Positions 14,932 through 22,948 of a DNA stretch of 43,334 bases are shown here, one piece after another. Below the pieces are notes generated by a model. That model worked only from the letters and a program-made list of their open reading frames with translations. It was not told the DNA's origin and ran no database searches. A program made the translations under genes and the position numbers. This DNA comes from a candidate division WWE3 bacterium (GTDB taxonomy: Bacteria; Patescibacteriota; WWE3; UBA101185; UBA10185): the NCBI GenBank assembly GCA_012798315.1, contig JAAZNL010000046.1, forward strand, positions 1 through 43,334, read 5' to 3'. Each line of letters begins with the position of its first letter. The first letter of the stretch is position 1.

Positions 14932-16173
14932 TTATCTCCCGATCCCGCCGCCAATGCCTGGTATACCGGAGTTTCTTTGTTGAGATGAACTTGTTGAAGT
15001 AAACCCTGATGTAGGAAGAGTATCCACTAAAATAGTATCGCCTTCCGAAAGCCCTGACATTACTTCTGTGTTTGTGCCCGCAACAATGCCTGTTTCTATA
15101 TCTACCTGTTGTATTTTACCGCCACTTGCCACATCAACCTTTTTTTTGCTGTTAACTGTTTTTATTGCGGATGTGGGAATGTAAAGTACATTTTCTTTTT
15201 GGGCTGTAACAATTTGTGCGTCCACACTCATATTAGGTAAAACTAATTCCGAGTCAGTATCAAATTTTATTATTACCGGATAATTGGAAACACCGCTTTC
15301 GGACGATCCTATTTTATCTATTCCCGTAACTTTCCCTTCAAATGTTTGGCCTTCGATACTGCTCAATGTCATTAAAACTTTTTGACCTACTTTAATAGAG
15401 TTTATATCCATTTCTGTAACGTCAACCGATGCGATAGGAGTTCCTTCTTGCTTTATTGAAGCAACAGTAACTACCGATCTGTCAGATGTGACTGAATTTT
15501 CGATTTTGGTTCCTTCGACAGCCAAAATATTTGCGACCACTCCTGAGGCCGTCGCAGTTACCGTCGGGGACTGCGCCTTGTATTCGGAATACGCGCTTTC
15601 CAGGGCTATTTCTAATTGTTTAATACTTGATTTCTGAATTTCGTAGTCGCTTTTAGCTTTTAAATAATCATTTTCTGCATATTTATATGAAAGTCGTTCA
15701 TCATGAGTCTGGTAGCTATTAGCAACTTTTTCATTTTCAAAGGCTTCTTTCTTTTGAAGCATTGTTGATTCAGATGTGTATAAGTTTGTTTTCGCGGAAT
15801 CTAAAGAGTTTTTAGCTCTTAAGTAAGACGAATATGCTTCAGCAAGACCCCTTTCTCCCTCTGAATCCAATGTAATATCCATAATTTTTTGACCTTCAGT
15901 AACCTTCTCTCCTTCGGTTACGTAAACCTTTTTAACAATACCGTTGACGCTGGTTGTCACCGCAAGGTAATTTGCCGTCTGTATAGTTCCTGATGCGGAT
16001 ACGAATGATGTAAGAGTTCCTTTTGTAACAGTAGCATTCACTGTTCCACTGTCTGTTTGAGTTTCGGACTTGTTCCCTACTAATTTCTGCCCAAAAAATG
16101 CGATGGCTACCATCGCAACAATTAATATTAAAACGATTTTGTTTTTTCTGATCCCGTATAGTATAGATTTCAT
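14932..16173 (-). CDS. MacA/HlyD-type periplasmic adaptor protein
   Basis: The 413-residue protein has an N-terminal membrane anchor (about 9-28), a split biotinyl-lipoyl-like domain (VNGIVKKVYVTEGEKVTEGQ at about 73-92 and TATASGVVANILAVEGTKI later), an alpha-helical hairpin between the halves (about 110-200), and beta-barrel and membrane-proximal domains ending in a glycine/serine-rich tail. It links the MacB permease to the envelope. It is encoded between the sensor kinase (9-nt gap) and the ATPase. No outer-membrane TolC partner is present, consistent with a single-membrane cell. Confidence 0.92.
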   Translation of the reverse strand: MKSILYGIRKNKIVLILIVAMVAIAFFGQKLVGNKSETQTDSGTVNATVTKGTLTSFVSASGTIQTANYLAVTTSVNGIVKKVYVTEGEKVTEGQKIMDITLDSEGERGLAEAYSSYLRAKNSLDSAKTNLYTSESTMLQKKEAFENEKVANSYQTHDERLSYKYAENDYLKAKSDYEIQKSSIKQLEIALESAYSEYKAQSPTVTATASGVVANILAVEGTKIENSVTSDRSVVTVASIKQEGTPIASVDVTEMDINSIKVGQKVLMTLSSIEGQTFEGKVTGIDKIGSSESGVSNYPVIIKFDTDSELVLPNMSVDAQIVTAQKENVLYIPTSAIKTVNSKKKVDVASGGKIQQVDIETGIVAGTNTEVMSGLSEGDTILVDTLPTSGFTSTSSSQQRNSGIPGIGGGIGR

Positions 16174-16182
16174 GGCTAAATC

Positions 16183-17235
16183 CTAAATTTGCTTACTGAG
16201 AGAAACCTGAGTAGATTCTGAAACAATTGGAAGAATAACCGTAAAAGTTGTGCCTTCATTTATTTTGCTGGATATATCTATTGATCCGTGATTAGAGTTC
16301 ACTATATCTTTTACAATAGCCAAACCCAAACCATAACCGTTTGCTTTTGTTTTAGTTCTGGATTTGTCTACTTTATAAAATGGTTCAAAAATGTTTTTAA
16401 GATCTTTTTCGGAAATGCCAATTCCGTTATCCTGCACGGTAAGAACAACATTTTTACCTTGAGTAATCACTTTAATCTTAACAATACCGTTTTCGTTGGA
16501 ATATTTAATAGAATTATCAATTAGATTCATTACAAGTTCGTTCAGTTCCGATTCGCGTGCTTTTACATTAATTTTTTCGATACTATCTTCCAAAGCGATA
16601 TTTTTTTGTTTTGCCAACGGAGACATTGTTTTAATAACTTCCGCAACAATTGATGCAAAATCCAAAATTTCCGGTTCAGACTGGTGATTTCCTAATTCGT
16701 ATCGGCTCTTTTTTAACAAATTATTTACAAATAAATTTAATTTGTCAGTTTCTTCAATAGCGTTTTTCAGACTGATTCTCTGCTTATCCACGGTTGGTTC
16801 TTTGTCGCGGAGAGTAACTTCCATATCGGTTTTCATTGCTGTAATAGGTGTTTTTAATTCGTGCGCGGCGTCAGATATAAATCTACGTTGTTTTATAAGC
16901 ATGTCTTCAATCGGTTTTAAAGTTAGTCCAGCAAGTATATAACCCATGCCCCCGGCTATTACGAATATAAACAGGTTAATCACAAATAAAATACCTAATG
17001 TCCTTTCCCTTACTTCAATCAACGCTCCTTCGTCCACAAACAGTGCAATCCTTGGTGTAGGTCTGTACATTTCCATGTCCATTATGCGTCTTTCTATTCT
17101 TAACCTTTGGTTGTCCAAAGCTCTCTTAGTTATCGCGGACACGCCCGTATACATCACAGCGCTAAAACTAATGGATACTGTCATGATAATAAGCAAGTAC
17201 CATGCCGTTAATTTTATTTTTGCTGATTTAAACAT
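16183..17235 (-). CDS. Two-component sensor histidine kinase
   Basis: The 350-residue kinase has two membrane helices (about 10-32 and 80-103) around a short 45-residue extracytoplasmic loop, a brief linker, and a HisKA domain with phospho-acceptor H125 in SDAAHELKTPITAM. An HATPase domain follows with N box NLIDNSIKYS, G1 DNGIGI and G2 NGYGLGLAIVK. The small loop suggests sensing within or at the membrane (antimicrobial peptide, lipid or metal). It starts 2 nt after the response regulator stop and is followed by the MacA gene, so it probably controls its own exporter operon. Confidence 0.95.
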   Translation of the reverse strand: MFKSAKIKLTAWYLLIIMTVSISFSAVMYTGVSAITKRALDNQRLRIERRIMDMEMYRPTPRIALFVDEGALIEVRERTLGILFVINLFIFVIAGGMGYILAGLTLKPIEDMLIKQRRFISDAAHELKTPITAMKTDMEVTLRDKEPTVDKQRISLKNAIEETDKLNLFVNNLLKKSRYELGNHQSEPEILDFASIVAEVIKTMSPLAKQKNIALEDSIEKINVKARESELNELVMNLIDNSIKYSNENGIVKIKVITQGKNVVLTVQDNGIGISEKDLKNIFEPFYKVDKSRTKTKANGYGLGLAIVKDIVNSNHGSIDISSKINEGTTFTVILPIVSESTQVSLSKQI

Positions 17236-17237
17236 AT

Positions 17238-17915
17238 TTACCTGCAGTTAATTGTATATCCAAAACCTCTGACTGTTTTAATTAGGGCAGGTTTGTTGGG
17301 GAAACTTCGGTCGATCTTTGTCCGTAAATATCCTACATATTGCTCAACAGTGTTAGGTAAAATGTCAGAATCATAATCCCACACATGTGCGGTGATCTGC
17401 TCTTTAGAAACTGTTTTTCCTTCATTTCTTAAAAGATATTCCAAAAGTGCGAATTCACGTCGGGACAGATTTATTTCGCGTTCCCCTCTTTTAACCACGT
17501 AAGTATTCGCATTCAACGTTAAATCGTCGCATGTAAATTCGGTGGCTAAGTAATTTACAGGTCTTCTAAGTAACGATTTTATGCGGGCTAATAATTCTTC
17601 AAAAGCAAATGGTTTTGTAACGTAATCGTCGGCTCCGCGATTAAGACCGTTTACTTTATCCCCTAATTCGCTTTTTGCCGTGAGCATAATGACCGGAATT
17701 TTTATGCCATCCTTTCGTAGTTGTGCACACATCTCCGATCCATCCATACCGGGTAACATCCAGTCTAAAATAATAAGATCGTATTCTTCTGTTGATGCTA
17801 AATCATAGCCATCGGTGCCGTTATAGGCTACATCAACTGAATACGTCTCCTGTTCAAGTCCTTTTTTAAGCGAATTTGCTATTTTTTCCTCATCCTCGAC
17901 GATTAGTAGTCTCAT
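17238..17915 (-). CDS. OmpR/PhoB-family response regulator
   Basis: The 225-residue regulator has a receiver domain with acidic residues at 7-9, phospho-acceptor Asp51 in LILDWMLPGMDG, Thr79 and Lys101. A winged-helix DNA-binding domain (about 128-225) shows the typical LSRREFALLEYLLRNEG and RTKIDR...IKTVRGFGYT. It is the first gene of the kinase-MacAB-small protein-cupredoxin operon and probably autoregulates it. A TATAAT 8 nt before the ATG gives a very short leader. Confidence 0.96.
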   Translation of the reverse strand: MRLLIVEDEEKIANSLKKGLEQETYSVDVAYNGTDGYDLASTEEYDLIILDWMLPGMDGSEMCAQLRKDGIKIPVIMLTAKSELGDKVNGLNRGADDYVTKPFAFEELLARIKSLLRRPVNYLATEFTCDDLTLNANTYVVKRGEREINLSRREFALLEYLLRNEGKTVSKEQITAHVWDYDSDILPNTVEQYVGYLRTKIDRSFPNKPALIKTVRGFGYTINCR

Positions 17916-17929
17916 AGTTCACTATTATA
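17916..17929 (-). promoter_or_regulatory. -10 element of the two-component/MacAB operon
   Basis: A perfect TATAAT (17929-17924) is followed by 8 nt and the ATG at 17915. No clear -35 was found, as expected if an activator such as the encoded regulator is needed. Confidence 0.5.
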
Positions 17930-17983
17930 GAACGACACCTGATAATTTGCTGATAAGGAGCAGATGTGGAAAAACCATTTATT

Positions 17984-18691
17984 TTACTTTTCCATTGCTT
18001 TCTTACGTATTTCGTCTGGCATCAGTTCTATTGCGTATCTTAGAGCCGTTCTTGGCATTTCTTTTTTATGCGAAACAACGTAATCGAAAATTGTTTTTTG
18101 ATGTTTACGGCTTTCTTCTTTAAGAAGCCATCCGTAACCTTTTTGAACCAAATCCTCGTTATCTGTAAGTAATATATCGGCTATCTGTAAAGATACATCT
18201 AAATATTTCCCTTCCTTTGCTGGTATTATAAGAGAAACGGCTGCTGCTCTTCGCATCCATCTGTTTTTTGATACAGCCCACTTTTTAAGGCTTGGTATAA
18301 GATCGGGATATTTTTCAAGCAGTGCCCATACAGTATGATTGCAAAACACATCGCACTTTGCCCAATCATCTACATAATTATCAATCCATTTTTCAAATAT
18401 TTTAAAATCCGATTTTACAAAGCCCTTGCTTTTATCAAGCGCTAACGCTGAGCCAATCCAAGACTCTTCGCAGTATCCCGATTGATACAGTTCTTCGACA
18501 ATTGAAAAAACCTGCTGTTTTGTGTACTCGGATAAAGTTTTTAAAACTTTCTTAGTTATAAGACCCACGTTTTTTGATTTTACGCCATGTGTTTTTACTT
18601 TTTCCTTAAAAAAACGCTGCGATGATTCTTTGGTCTTCGCATCACTGTTTAAAATAAGTTCTTCCCGAATCTGTTTTACCACTTGGTTCAT
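17984..18691 (-). CDS. AlkD-like DNA alkylation repair / HEAT-repeat protein
   Basis: The 235-residue all-helical protein matches the AlkD-type family (PF08713) that excises or binds alkylated bases through HEAT-like repeats. Visible hallmarks are the WIDNYVDDWAKCDVFCNH segment (about 108-125) and the basic, aromatic SKNRWMRRAAAVSL helix (about 141-155) that contacts DNA. The conserved Trp and Asp positions appear present. It overlaps the preceding gene as ATGA, so it is translated in the same operon with an unknown protein and a serine hydrolase. The functional link among these three is not obvious. Confidence 0.85.
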   Translation of the reverse strand: MNQVVKQIREELILNSDAKTKESSQRFFKEKVKTHGVKSKNVGLITKKVLKTLSEYTKQQVFSIVEELYQSGYCEESWIGSALALDKSKGFVKSDFKIFEKWIDNYVDDWAKCDVFCNHTVWALLEKYPDLIPSLKKWAVSKNRWMRRAAAVSLIIPAKEGKYLDVSLQIADILLTDNEDLVQKGYGWLLKEESRKHQKTIFDYVVSHKKEMPRTALRYAIELMPDEIRKKAMEK

Positions 18692-19479
18692 TGAAGTTTT
18701 TTTCCTTTACTAAATAAAATATTTCTTTCTACTTCCTGTACTACAGGTTCTATTATGTAATGTAACGAAGGTTCCAGTACAGTTAGAAATTTATTTCCCA
18801 GTGCTTCTTCTAAATCTTTTATGCTGATTAGATATGCTTTCGAACTTTTATCTGCTGATTCCAGAGTAATTACCTGGTCTACCGGGGGAATAACTGTTGG
18901 AACAGATGTTACCCATGAACAAAAATAAAGCGTTTTTCCGTCTTTTTTGCCCCACATAATATTGTCTACGTAGTATCCCTTGGGTTCGTACAAATTAATT
19001 AGGCCTTGTCTGTTTTCTTGGTACAACTCCAAATCTGTTTTTACAAAACCATCCTCTATACCGGTTTGATTTAACGTTACCGGAACACTATTAACCACAT
19101 TACGTTGAATCTTTAGAAATTCGGCCATTTTGGTACCATATATTTCACTTGGTTTTAAATTTATTTCACCGGTTTGGGGATTATCAATTTGTAAATAAAG
19201 AACTTCGGAAAGTTTTTGAATAGTTGTTATGAATTCATTAAAATCGTCATCTTCATAATCGTATGTATAGGTCCAGTAATCGCCGTTTTCCTGTAAAATA
19301 TACTCGAAACCACGTGAAAACGGGCTGTCTTTTAGACTTGCTGTGAAAAAGGATACGTCTCCTGTTTCGTCGTTTTGCACGTCTTTGATCTGTAAATCCG
19401 GTGCTTCTATTAGGTCGAGTTCGGCCTTGGTAATTCGGTTTATTTTATTTTTCTTATGAACAAAATAATCAATACTCAT
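18688..19479 (-). CDS. Unknown soluble protein
   Basis: I do not recognise this 263-residue protein. It has no signal peptide or membrane segment, is acidic, and has regularly spaced beta-type segments (VSFFTASL, YWTYTYDY, LYFCSWVTS). There are no recognisable catalytic motifs. It begins one base after the serine hydrolase stop (TAA-T-ATG) and overlaps the AlkD-like gene by 4 nt. The N-terminal half (FSRGFEYILQENGDYWTYTYDYEDDDFNEF) looks like a compact domain with many aromatic residues. Confidence 0.7.
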   Translation of the reverse strand: MSIDYFVHKKNKINRITKAELDLIEAPDLQIKDVQNDETGDVSFFTASLKDSPFSRGFEYILQENGDYWTYTYDYEDDDFNEFITTIQKLSEVLYLQIDNPQTGEINLKPSEIYGTKMAEFLKIQRNVVNSVPVTLNQTGIEDGFVKTDLELYQENRQGLINLYEPKGYYVDNIMWGKKDGKTLYFCSWVTSVPTVIPPVDQVITLESADKSSKAYLISIKDLEEALGNKFLTVLEPSLHYIIEPVVQEVERNILFSKGKKLQ

Positions 19480-19480
19480 A

Positions 19481-20467
19481 TTATCTGTTTGTCACGTAAT
19501 CATAGCTTTTTTTCGCAATTGTACTAATCACCCTCCTGGCACTATCTTCGTTAAATGTTTTTGAATTTCTTCCGTCAATTGTTACAGCTAGTAAGAACGG
19601 TCTGTTTTTAATAAATACTATTCCTACGTCGCTAAAACTGCGTTCCGGTTTCATACTGGCGTATTTGTGCGCTACTATAACATCTTTCGGTAGCTGGGCT
19701 GTCATGTATTTTTGAGGGTCTGTCTTTGTTAAAAGATCCAGTAAATATTCTGAGTCTTCTTTAGTTAGCATACTGGCGTAATATAGACTTCTAAATACAC
19801 GCGCGTATTCTTTCGCGGTAGTATTCCCTTCAGCATTAAATAATTTATCCACTCCCAATTCATTTATTAAATCATTTATGTCCTCTTCTTTTATTAAACT
19901 GTACAAAATATTTTTGGCGGTATTATCTGATTTAATAATATTAGCCTCGAGTAATTCTTTTAGTGTAAAAGTTGTACCGTCCGGGTATTTATACATGTCT
20001 CCGGAGTATGAATCACGCGAGACTTTAGTTACAGGAAACCTGTCTTCCATTTTTAAAACTCCTTTGTTTACTTTATTCAAAATCATAATCGATATCGGTA
20101 CCTTGGTTAAGCTTGCTGGATAAGTGTAGTAATCTACGTTTATAGAAAAATTGGTTCCTGTAATGAGATACTCAAAATAAACAGATATATTAACGTCTTT
20201 TTCCGTATTTATATAAGATATTAATTCAGTTTTTAATGGAGCAAAATGTACTAGCCTATCTTCTTTTGCTATATCATTTAAATGTGGTGAAAGCCATTTA
20301 AAGTTTTGAATCTCGTTAGTTTGTAATTGTGGTTTTAACTTACCTACTTTGTAATAAAGAAAGGCATTCAATCCAACACTTAAGATTAACAGACCGAGGA
20401 AAATATAACCCGCGCTGAGTTTAGGGGAAGCAGGAATTTCTGTATTTGCAGTTTTGCCCGGTTTCAT
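19481..20467 (-). CDS. Class A beta-lactamase-fold serine hydrolase, membrane-anchored
   Basis: A single N-terminal membrane helix (about 20-38) is followed by a serine hydrolase domain of the class A beta-lactamase / D-Ala-D-Ala peptidase fold. The SxxK motif is ASLTK (S119, K122) and the SDN motif is intact at 180-182, followed by the family's TTAKEYARVF helix. The third motif, normally K-T/S-G after VAH, is K268-Y-A, so the oxyanion-side strand is altered. A role in peptidoglycan processing or in hydrolysing a related amide is likely; true beta-lactamase activity is doubtful. It is first in an operon with an unknown protein and an AlkD-like protein. A TATAAT lies 18 nt upstream of the ATG with GGAG between. 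Confidence 0.85.
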   Translation of the reverse strand: MKPGKTANTEIPASPKLSAGYIFLGLLILSVGLNAFLYYKVGKLKPQLQTNEIQNFKWLSPHLNDIAKEDRLVHFAPLKTELISYINTEKDVNISVYFEYLITGTNFSINVDYYTYPASLTKVPISIMILNKVNKGVLKMEDRFPVTKVSRDSYSGDMYKYPDGTTFTLKELLEANIIKSDNTAKNILYSLIKEEDINDLINELGVDKLFNAEGNTTAKEYARVFRSLYYASMLTKEDSEYLLDLLTKTDPQKYMTAQLPKDVIVAHKYASMKPERSFSDVGIVFIKNRPFLLAVTIDGRNSKTFNEDSARRVISTIAKKSYDYVTNR

Positions 20468-20491
20468 GTGTGTATTTACTCCGCAATTATA
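20468..20491 (-). promoter_or_regulatory. -10 element and weak RBS for the serine hydrolase operon
   Basis: TATAAT (20491-20486) is followed by an 18-nt leader containing GGAG 11 nt before the ATG. This leader is longer than at most genes here. Confidence 0.45.
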
Positions 20492-20494
20492 ACA

Positions 20495-21211
20495 TTATCT
20501 GATTAAGATAATCTCTTTTTCCGGCACTGTGCCGACAAAATTCATTTTACCGTTTTCAAAATACAGTTTTTTAATATACAACCCGGCAACAAAGTCTATC
20601 CTTTCTTCCACAAAATTATCAACTGCTTCTTTATTATCGTTAAGGAGAGACATGGGTATCGGTATATTAGAGATTTGAAGCTTATCAAAATATATTGATA
20701 CCTGATTATTTGTTACGCTTGCAGTACCTTTAAAATACACGGGAAAATCTTTAAGTTTTACCGGAATTTTACTTTTAACCATATCTACTATTGATGCTTT
20801 TCCTCCGGTGGCAGTAATCCAGTCGGATAATTTGCTCCCAAGAACTGTTGCCGATGCTTCTATTGACCCGTTGTTGCTAATTTTTATTTGAGCATTGGAA
20901 ACCGGGTAGCTTTCCCACCCTCTGTTTCTGGCCCAGGCCGTTAGTTCCTGGCTGTCCAGGCTAATTTCGAGTTCCTTTGATCCTATATAAGTAGGTACGG
21001 CTGTTGCCGACGTGGCAGATGAAATGATTCCGCTTTTTTTCTTTATGTTGTTTATGGTCTGATCGGAAAATCTCACACTAAGATCTTTTGGTTTGTTTGT
21101 TCCCATAAACAATGCCGCTTTAGGAATTAAGTTAAAGTATCCCCCTACAAGAATAATTATCGTTCCCAGTACCAGAATTGAAAATATAAATTTTGTTAGG
21201 TGAACCTTCAT
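20495..21211 (-). CDS. Membrane-anchored extracytoplasmic protein, function unknown
   Basis: The 238-residue protein has one N-terminal helix (about 8-26) and a beta-rich extracytoplasmic domain. Segments such as ELEISLDSQELTAW, VYFKGTASVTNNQVSIYFDKLQISN and the C-terminal LYIKKLYFENGKMNFVGTVP repeat a strand-turn-strand pattern. That pattern recalls lipid-binding beta proteins (DUF2993/DUF2140-like), but I cannot assign a family. It is monocistronic, with a TGn-extended -10 7 nt before the ATG, and divergent from the ABC-F gene across 44 bp. Confidence 0.7.
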   Translation of the reverse strand: MKVHLTKFIFSILVLGTIIILVGGYFNLIPKAALFMGTNKPKDLSVRFSDQTINNIKKKSGIISSATSATAVPTYIGSKELEISLDSQELTAWARNRGWESYPVSNAQIKISNNGSIEASATVLGSKLSDWITATGGKASIVDMVKSKIPVKLKDFPVYFKGTASVTNNQVSIYFDKLQISNIPIPMSLLNDNKEAVDNFVEERIDFVAGLYIKKLYFENGKMNFVGTVPEKEIILIR

Positions 21212-21227
21212 TAAAGATATTTTAACA
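21212..21227 (-). promoter_or_regulatory. Extended -10 promoter for the anchored beta-rich protein
   Basis: TGT-TAAAAT (21227-21219) ends 7 nt before the ATG at 21211. Confidence 0.5.
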
Positions 21228-21255
21228 GTTTCAAGATTGATGGTATATTTATTGC
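21222..21255 (+). promoter_or_regulatory. Promoter for the ABC-F gene, leaderless GTG
   Basis: TTAACA (21222-21227), a 16-bp spacer and TGG-TATATT (21241-21249) end 6 nt before the GTG start at 21256. The -35 overlaps the divergent -10 element. Confidence 0.65.
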
Positions 21256-22707
21256 GTGATTTCGGGTAAAAACCTTACAAAAGCATATTCAGACAAAAAG
21301 ATCCTTTCGGGGGTAGATATTCTTATTGGCAATGGCAGAAAGATTGGATTGGTGGGAAAAAATGGTTGTGGAAAAACGACTTTATTTAGAATTTTAAACG
21401 GAATTGAAGATCCAAGTGGAGGTAATATAGACATTCAAAATGAAATAATCGGTTATATACCACAGGAGTTTGATTTTCCTGACGAAATGGTAGGTGAGTA
21501 TTTAGAAAAGAGATTAGAGTCTAAGTGGGATACTTATAAACTTGAAATACTGGCGGCTCAGTTAAAGTTCTCAAACTATGACCCCTATCAAATATTAACT
21601 ACACTAAGCGAAGGTCAGAAAATGAAAGTAAAACTAATGGAAATCTTTTTATCAGATCCTACGGTTTTGTTTATTGATGAGCCTACAAATCATCTAGATA
21701 TTGAGGGAATAATGTGGTTCGAAGATTACGTACGTAGTTTACCTATTGCCGTTGTTATGATCTCTCACGACAGATCTTTTTTAAACCATACGGTAGATGA
21801 AATACTTGAAATTGACAAACAAAAAATATTTAGATTTGTCGGTGATTACGATAATTATAAAGAGGAAAAATTAAAATTAATTAATAAGTGGGATCAGGAA
21901 TACGTTTTGTTTCTGAAGAAAAAACAACAGCTGGAGACTTTACTAGAAAATGTCAGAAAAATAAAAGATGGTAAAAAACGCGGTCGGGCGGTGGAATCAG
22001 TTAAAAAGCGTATTGATCGTGAAATTGTGCACAATAAAAAAGAAAAATACGTTTCAAAAAAAATAAAAGAATTGGAGTTTGATACGACAGTGCATACAGG
22101 AAAACTTATGGTTAGATTTGATAAAGTTAGTAAATCTTATGGAGATAATAACGTATTCCAGGATTTAAGTTTTGAGCTACGGGGAAAAGAAAAGATATGG
22201 TTGTACGGACCAAATGGTGCCGGAAAATCCACAATTGTAAAAATTTTAATGAATATCGAAAAGCCGACCACCGGAGAAGTTACTATAGGAGAAAATATTA
22301 AAATCGGATACTTTTCACAGGTTCAATCAAATTTAACGTCAGAAAACGAAATTATGGACGAATTTATTGAAAAAACAGGGTGTTATTTTGGGCAAGCCTA
22401 TGGATATTTAAATAAATTTTTGTTTGACAGGGATTCCGTTAGAAAACGTGTGTGGCAGTTAAGCCCCGGCGAACGTGCCCGTTTCGCTTTTGCTATATTT
22501 GCTTATAAAAATTACGATCTTCTTGTACTGGACGAACCGGATAATCATTTAGATATAGAGACCAAAGAAGTGTTAGAAAAAAGTTTAAGTGAGTTCAACG
22601 GGACATTGCTTTTGGTATCACACGATAGATATTTTGTTGAAATGGTCGGCGTAGATAAAGTTCTAAATCTAAAAGAAGGTAAGCTTACTTTTTTTGAAGA
22701 GATGTAG
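21256..22707 (+). CDS. ABC-F family ATPase (ribosome-associated type)
   Basis: The 483-residue protein has two ABC ATPase domains and no membrane segments. Domain 1 has Walker A GKNGCGKTT, signature LSEGQ and Walker B FIDEPTNHLDIEG. A charged, helical linker (about 200-275) with KKKQQLETLLENVRKIKDGK corresponds to the P-site-tRNA-interacting arm. Domain 2 has GPNGAGKST, LSPGERARF and VLDEPDNHLDIET. ABC-F proteins act on the ribosome, either in translation control or in antibiotic protection. The Walker B of domain 2 has D in place of T (DEPDNHLD), a minor change. It is a short member of the family. The start is GTG. Confidence 0.93.
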   Translation: MISGKNLTKAYSDKKILSGVDILIGNGRKIGLVGKNGCGKTTLFRILNGIEDPSGGNIDIQNEIIGYIPQEFDFPDEMVGEYLEKRLESKWDTYKLEILAAQLKFSNYDPYQILTTLSEGQKMKVKLMEIFLSDPTVLFIDEPTNHLDIEGIMWFEDYVRSLPIAVVMISHDRSFLNHTVDEILEIDKQKIFRFVGDYDNYKEEKLKLINKWDQEYVLFLKKKQQLETLLENVRKIKDGKKRGRAVESVKKRIDREIVHNKKEKYVSKKIKELEFDTTVHTGKLMVRFDKVSKSYGDNNVFQDLSFELRGKEKIWLYGPNGAGKSTIVKILMNIEKPTTGEVTIGENIKIGYFSQVQSNLTSENEIMDEFIEKTGCYFGQAYGYLNKFLFDRDSVRKRVWQLSPGERARFAFAIFAYKNYDLLVLDEPDNHLDIETKEVLEKSLSEFNGTLLLVSHDRYFVEMVGVDKVLNLKEGKLTFFEEM

Positions 22708-22948
22708 TTTTAATCAATTGTTCTTTTTTATCGCGCGTTAAATTTTTAATCTGGTATTCCCGTTTAAGCGCTTCGCTTAGCGTGTTAAACTTCTCCGAGT
22801 ACACAAGCTTTACCGGACGTCTGTATTTTGTATATTTTGCACCTTTATTAGAATTGTTGTGTTCATTAATGCGTTGGTCCAAGTCAGTTGTGTAACCGCA
22901 ATAAAGTGAGTTATCTGAGCATTTTACTAAATATACAAAGTATTTCAT
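22685..22948 (-). CDS. Small GIY-YIG domain protein
   Basis: This 87-residue single-domain protein has the signature YFVYLVKCSDNSLYCGYT (the GIY and YIG positions read VYL and CGY), the conserved Arg in DLDQRINEHN and the later Glu in ALKREYQIKNL. It belongs to the YhbQ/UvrC-N-like family, whose members are putative nucleases or RNA/DNA-binding proteins. Its ATG directly abuts the helicase stop (TAA-ATG), so the two are co-translated. Its 3' end overlaps the convergent ABC-F gene by 23 nt. Confidence 0.93.
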   Translation of the reverse strand: MKYFVYLVKCSDNSLYCGYTTDLDQRINEHNNSNKGAKYTKYRRPVKLVYSEKFNTLSEALKREYQIKNLTRDKKEQLIKTTSLQKK

